From Valencia hispanica (lineage: Eukaryota; Chordata; Actinopteri; Cyprinodontiformes; Valenciidae): 64,000 nt of DNA. This document shows positions 60,438 to 64,000 of this stretch, in pieces. A model generated the notes under the pieces. It searched no databases, was not told the origin of the DNA, and saw nothing but the letters and a program-made list of their open reading frames with translations. The DNA lies in the NCBI GenBank assembly GCA_963556495.2, contig OY747713.1, positions 36,212,961 through 36,276,960 of the forward strand, in the 5' to 3' direction. Made by a program: the position numbers and the translations under genes. Position 1 is the stretch's first letter; each line of letters begins with the position of its first letter.

Positions 60438-61070
60438 CTACAACTCTGCTTCCTGGTCTGGACCCTGGGTTGTCAGTTTTGGAGGACTAATAAATTCGGC
60501 CATATTCCTAGAAAGAAGAGTTGCTCCATCCAAAGTGGGATGGATGCCGTCTCTCCAGATCAGACCAGGTTTTCCCCAAAAAGTTTGCCAGTTATCAATG
60601 TAGCCCACATCGTTTGCAGGACACCACCTAGACAGCCATTGATGGAATGACAGCATGCGGCTAAACATGTCGTCACTGGTCCGATCAGGCAGGAGACCAG
60701 AAAAGATTACCGAGTCTGACATTGTTTTGGCAAACTTACACACCGAAGCAACACTCATTTTTGTGACCTCCGATTGGCGTAACCGGGTGTCATTACCGCC
60801 AGCGTGAATAACAGTCTTACTGTATTTACGCTTATCTTTAGCCAGCAGTTTCAGGTAGGATTTGATGTCGCCCGTTCTGGCCCCTGGCAAACATTTGACT
60901 ATGGTCAATGGTGTCTCTAATGCCACATTTCTGACTATGGAGCAGCCAATTACCAGGGTCTGCTTCTCAGCGGGTGTGTCGCTGAGCGGGGAAAATCTGT
61001 TAGAAACATGGACCGGTGGGTGGTGGCCCGTGGGCTGGGTCCTAGAACTATGCTTCCTACGTACCGTCAC
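60438..61070 (-). pseudogene. LINE ORF1 SGNH-hydrolase (esterase) domain
   Basis: About 210 codons with the SGNH block [23 protein letters not shown] (block II), [14 protein letters not shown] (block III, GGND) and [12 protein letters not shown] (block V, DxxH). The presumed catalytic Ser, Asp and His are present, but the usual GDS is GCS. Esterase-type ORF1 proteins are established for CR1/L2-clade LINEs; the exact role in retrotransposition is unclear. Confidence 0.85.
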
Positions 61071-61354
61071 CCAGCCGGCCTGGGGTCCGGCTGCGCGGGC
61101 TCTACCGGAAGACAGCTAGGGGGTTCTATCCTTGTTGGCTCTGCGCTGGCTAATGGGCTTCGGCTATCTGCTGGTTTTTCAACAGCGCTGAGTCGTGCTT
61201 CTAATTCTGATACCCTCACCTCCAAAAATATTACATTTATTACAGTTACCATTATCACTAAAGGAGGCAGGGAAGTAACTAAACATCTGACAGAGAGAGC
61301 AAGAGAGAAGAGAAGAGTAAGAGACAGGAGAAAGAAGAGTAGCCATAGCCGCAA
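61067..61354 (-). pseudogene. LINE ORF1 N-terminal part (coiled coil)
   Basis: Contains a hydrophobic stretch followed by NVIFLEVRVSELEARLSAVE, a short coiled coil of the kind found before the esterase domain in L2/CR1 ORF1 proteins. It runs into a stop, and the esterase part continues in another frame, so ORF1 is frameshifted here. Confidence 0.7.
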
Positions 61355-61600
61355 TGAAGCTAAGTTAACTGAGCTACCGAGACCTTACCACCCCAAGAAA
61401 AACTGTGTGAAACACAAGGAGTTCCCAAAACGTAAAGTACACCACCACAAAATGTGTGTTTTAGTGTGCTTGTGTGTTAAAATAACTTAGAAAGGCCTCA
61501 GCACAGAGAAAATAAGATCAATTCAAGAGAGTCTGAACACCAAACAGCTCCACGGAGCACAACAGTGACAACAGGAAATGACGCAATACGGCTTACCCTG

Positions 61601-62720
61601 TCACCCGGCAAGTCTATGTCTATTCAATGCAATACCTGGATGGCAAAATTATCTATCTGTAAAAGTACTCCTAATAGCTTTGGCCAAAAATGTTGAAGAA
61701 CTGAGCTATTGTTTTTATTTTTTTATCCCAAAGGGCAATTCATTTGTAGCCTATGGGTTATTGCTTTTACCTCCAATATGTATCCACTAAACAAAATCAT
61801 AAATAAACCGAATAAACATGCAGTATAAGTAAAACAGAAGATAAAGACACACTCAACAGAACAACAATAAAAACCTTTAGGCAATGTCCATATTCAACAG
61901 CCTAATAGCAGAGGGTTTAAACAGATTGGAAACCGTGTGTTGCTTACAGTATTTCTCGTAAATATGAAATTTGCCATTGAAGATAATGTATTCTTCTCTT
62001 TTTGTAAAGGTTTGTTGTTTTTATTTATCTTAAAGTTTCCACTAGTAGGAATTTGTAAAAAAAAAAAAAAAAAATTTAAAATAAAATAAAATCTTTCTAA
62101 GGTTGCGTTGATTTTGCTCTAAACACATTTTGTTTTGCTGAATTCAACATAAAAATGACTCTTTGGATTCTAAAAGGTTGCTGACTCCTTGTGGTTGTAA
62201 GTGACAAAGTGTGGAAAATCTCAGTGGGTATTAATACTCTTGCAAATGGGAATGAAAGTCCTCATAGTTTCAGGTTTTACAGCAACCGTGAACCCTCAAG
62301 GGAGAGGGGGGTTTTGGCTCTAAAAAGAAACACAAACTGAGAAATTACTGCAATACGTGACAAAGTTTTGCTACAATTAAATGTCAACACAACCTGCCCT
62401 TTTTACATTCCAGTTTTGAATTTTTACAACACTAAAAGCCAATATGTCATTTATTAAAAGAAAAAGAAAACTGAGAGAAGAGTTATAGCTCTGGAAAGGA
62501 GGGCACATCTGACCTGCTTTGCAGAGTGCTTCATACTTTCCATGAACTTGTGCTTCCCAAAAAAAATCCACATCTAGCAGCTTGTGATTCTGCTCATTTT
62601 ATGACGAAGAAGGAACTCAGAAATAGTTTGAGAAGGATTGAGGATGGAATGTGACGGATCCTTCATCTTTTAGTGCATTTTGCTTCGAGGATGAGGGATA
62701 AAAATGAGTGGTGGTCTTAC
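61601..62720. other. fhod3 intron between L2 LINE and window exon 1
   Basis: AT-rich with an A-run followed by AAAAT units at about 62058-62090. No exon seen. Confidence 0.5.
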
Positions 62721-62830
62721 CCTGTGTCGTCCGCCTGAAACCCCTCCAGCTCATCCTTTTGCTCAGCCAGCGACAACTCCAGGTCCAGGTAGGTTCCATT
62801 GTGGGAGAGCTGAAGAGCACAATCATCAAG
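62721..62830 (-). CDS. fhod3: fhod3 window exon 1 (end of GBD-like domain)
   Basis: 110-nt exon with acceptor TTTTGCAG and donor GTAAGA. It starts in phase 0 with LDDCALQLSHNGTYLDLELS and ends two bases into a codon. This is the characteristic end of the FHOD N-terminal ubiquitin-like domain that precedes FH3. The preceding coding exon, which should carry the initiator methionine, is not in the window. Confidence 0.93.
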
Positions 62831-64000
62831 CTGCAAAACATGGGAAAAAAATGGTTGTAACACAAACATCTGATAATGACTGAAATTGAACCAAAATGAT
62901 AAAAAGTCTCCAGGATATGTCTTGTCACACCTAATTTCATTGTAACGCAAACCTCGGTTTAGGCCTAAAAAGGCTTGGGAAATCCATTTGGTGATTGACG
63001 TACATGTGTTACACACCCACAGACAGGAGTTGACCCTTTTTTTCAAATGGTCACTTACAGCTAGTTGTGTTTCACACCCTTGCATAAAACAATGTGAGCC
63101 TCTAAAATAAAGGCAGTTTATTGGCCGGGCGTTAGAACAAAACCATGTACAGTGGTCTGTAGAGGGGCGAGGACCGCTTGCGGTGGGGATCTGCTTTTGG
63201 AATTACGGAGCTGTTAAGGGAATTAACTCGTAATAAAGCTGCAGGACATGAAACCAAAGCCAGAGTGGAACACAGGATGAAGGGCAGCTTTTAGTGCATG
63301 TAAATTCCAGCTGTGGGAAATATGACACTTGAATTTTGCCTAAATTGTGCAGCGTGAAGATTCAGCACTTTTAGGTGTCTGTATTAGTGAACACGGGTTT
63401 CACCAGTCCTTCGTCACATGCATGGTTTTTATCGCATTGCAGATTGAGCTTTAGCTGTTTTCTGTTTCTCATAAAACACTCGGAATCTTGCACCCAGGCA
63501 CCTTTCAATTGCCTGATCTGAGGGAAAAACACTGAAGTGGACTGACTCTGTTTGCTGTGTAACGGGAAACCCAGCTGAGTTCAGAACCAGGTGCACAGCT
63601 ATATATCTGTCCCCCACTGGCATAGATCTTTATGAGGATACTCACAAGTTGAGAGCAGGTGCAAACAACGATCCCAGAGACAACTCACAAAAAGCAGCTT
63701 ACATCATTGTTACAACAAAAGCCTATGAGCCCTGTAGTTCCTGGTTAAAGCCCTTTGTGTATGAATAGGTGAATGAGATCAGAGGACTCATGCATTGGTA
63801 TTTAGCAGTTCAGTGGTATCAGTAAGAATAACACAGCCTTAGGTGTGCTGCCAATAACTCCCAACCCCCCCATACTAAAAACCATTCAAGTGGCTTGATG
63901 ACACTTTCTGACCAGGACTAAACCGCAGATCACAGGACCTGCTCCTGCTCCCATCCGTCCCTCCCTTTCACGCAGAAACAGAGACGGACTGTCGGATGGA
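62831..64000. other. fhod3 intron, 5' side (partial)
   Basis: Upstream intron sequence running out of the window. The preceding FHOD3 coding exon (start of the GBD-like domain) could not be found here on the minus strand. Nothing else recognised. Confidence 0.5.

Larger units (their letters stand above)
56697..61600 (-). mobile_element. Nearly full-length L2-clade LINE (inactive)
   Basis: About 4.9 kb on the minus strand. In transcript order it holds a 5' non-coding part (from about 61600), ORF1 (61354 to 60438), an endonuclease/reverse-transcriptase ORF2 (about 60290 to 57440) and a 3' non-coding part ending in ggcgctatataaataaactg then aattgaatt at 56697. Few stops or frameshifts separate the blocks, so the copy is fairly young but dead. 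The exact 5' border is uncertain and I could not find a target duplication. Confidence 0.85.
1..62830 (-). other. fhod3: fhod3 gene locus (formin), partial at both ends
   Basis: FHOD3 is a cytoplasmic formin that promotes actin filament assembly and, in heart and skeletal muscle, helps build sarcomeres. It is held inactive by binding of its N-terminal DID to a C-terminal DAD. Seventeen minus-strand exons with GT donors and AG acceptors join without a frame break into about 823 codons. Segments such as [41 protein letters not shown] and DKERQNEEVNEKDNCSASS match remembered FHOD3 more closely than FHOD1. Order of parts: tail of the N-terminal GBD-like domain, FH3/DID armadillo region, basic/serine-rich linker, acidic cassette, coiled coil, acidic linker. 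The first coding exon lies above 64000; FH1, FH2, DAD and the stop lie below 1. Teleosts keep fhod3a and fhod3b paralogues and I cannot tell which this is. fhod1 is the alternative but fits less well. Confidence 0.93.

Noticed and set aside
1..62830. fhod1 instead of fhod3 as the identity of the main gene
   Set aside because: Exons 4-8 match remembered FHOD3 at positions where FHOD1 differs (for example [20 protein letters not shown]), and the DKERQNEEVNEKDNCSASS block is an FHOD3 linker feature.

Overview
This window is vertebrate nuclear DNA and almost certainly comes from a ray-finned (teleost) fish. Exons are short, have GT/AG borders and sit in long AT-rich introns. The repeats are typical of fish: Tc1/mariner remnants, L2-clade and Rex3/RTE-like LINEs, tRNA-derived SINEs and MITEs. 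I see no bacterial, operon or CRISPR features. The species cannot be fixed from the sequence alone.

The main gene is fhod3, a formin of the FHOD family, on the minus strand. Seventeen coding exons can be placed, from 62830 down to position 1, and they join into one open frame of about 823 codons with matching splice phases at every junction. They encode the end of the N-terminal GTPase-binding-like domain, the whole FH3/DID armadillo region, and the variable linker before FH1. The linker includes a charged coiled coil and two very acidic segments. The first coding exon lies beyond 64000, and FH1, FH2 and DAD lie beyond position 1. Introns are very large at the 5' side (about 11.7, 25.1 and 10 kb) and compact from 15 kb downwards. 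Five consecutive linker exons are all symmetric, so they can be skipped or kept without breaking the frame.

A second gene lies inside the 10-kb fhod3 intron on the opposite strand: an intronless ORF at 18415-19134 with the YHGT and GRGIYSAP motifs of an ADP-ribosyltransferase-like fold. A plus-oriented solo LTR (16112-17607, perfect 4-bp target duplication) sits 0.8 kb upstream of it. A local tandem duplication (about 19768-21640) lies downstream.

The rest is intron with transposon remains. From left to right there are two copies of a conserved 'CTGCCAAGGAGG' repeat, four decayed Tc1 copies (one carrying a nested MITE and SINE), a 5'-truncated L2 LINE (23.4-24.6 kb), a second LTR with a nested TTAA-type MITE (32.3-33.5 kb), several LINE tails and SINEs, a Rex3-like tail (49.2 kb), an exceptionally GC-rich block (54.5-56.0 kb) and a nearly full-length dead L2 LINE (56.7-61.6 kb) with an SGNH-hydrolase ORF1 and an endonuclease/reverse-transcriptase ORF2.

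I found no clearly new biological system. The best leads are the nested ADP-ribosyltransferase-like gene with its upstream LTR, and the modular symmetric-exon block of fhod3.
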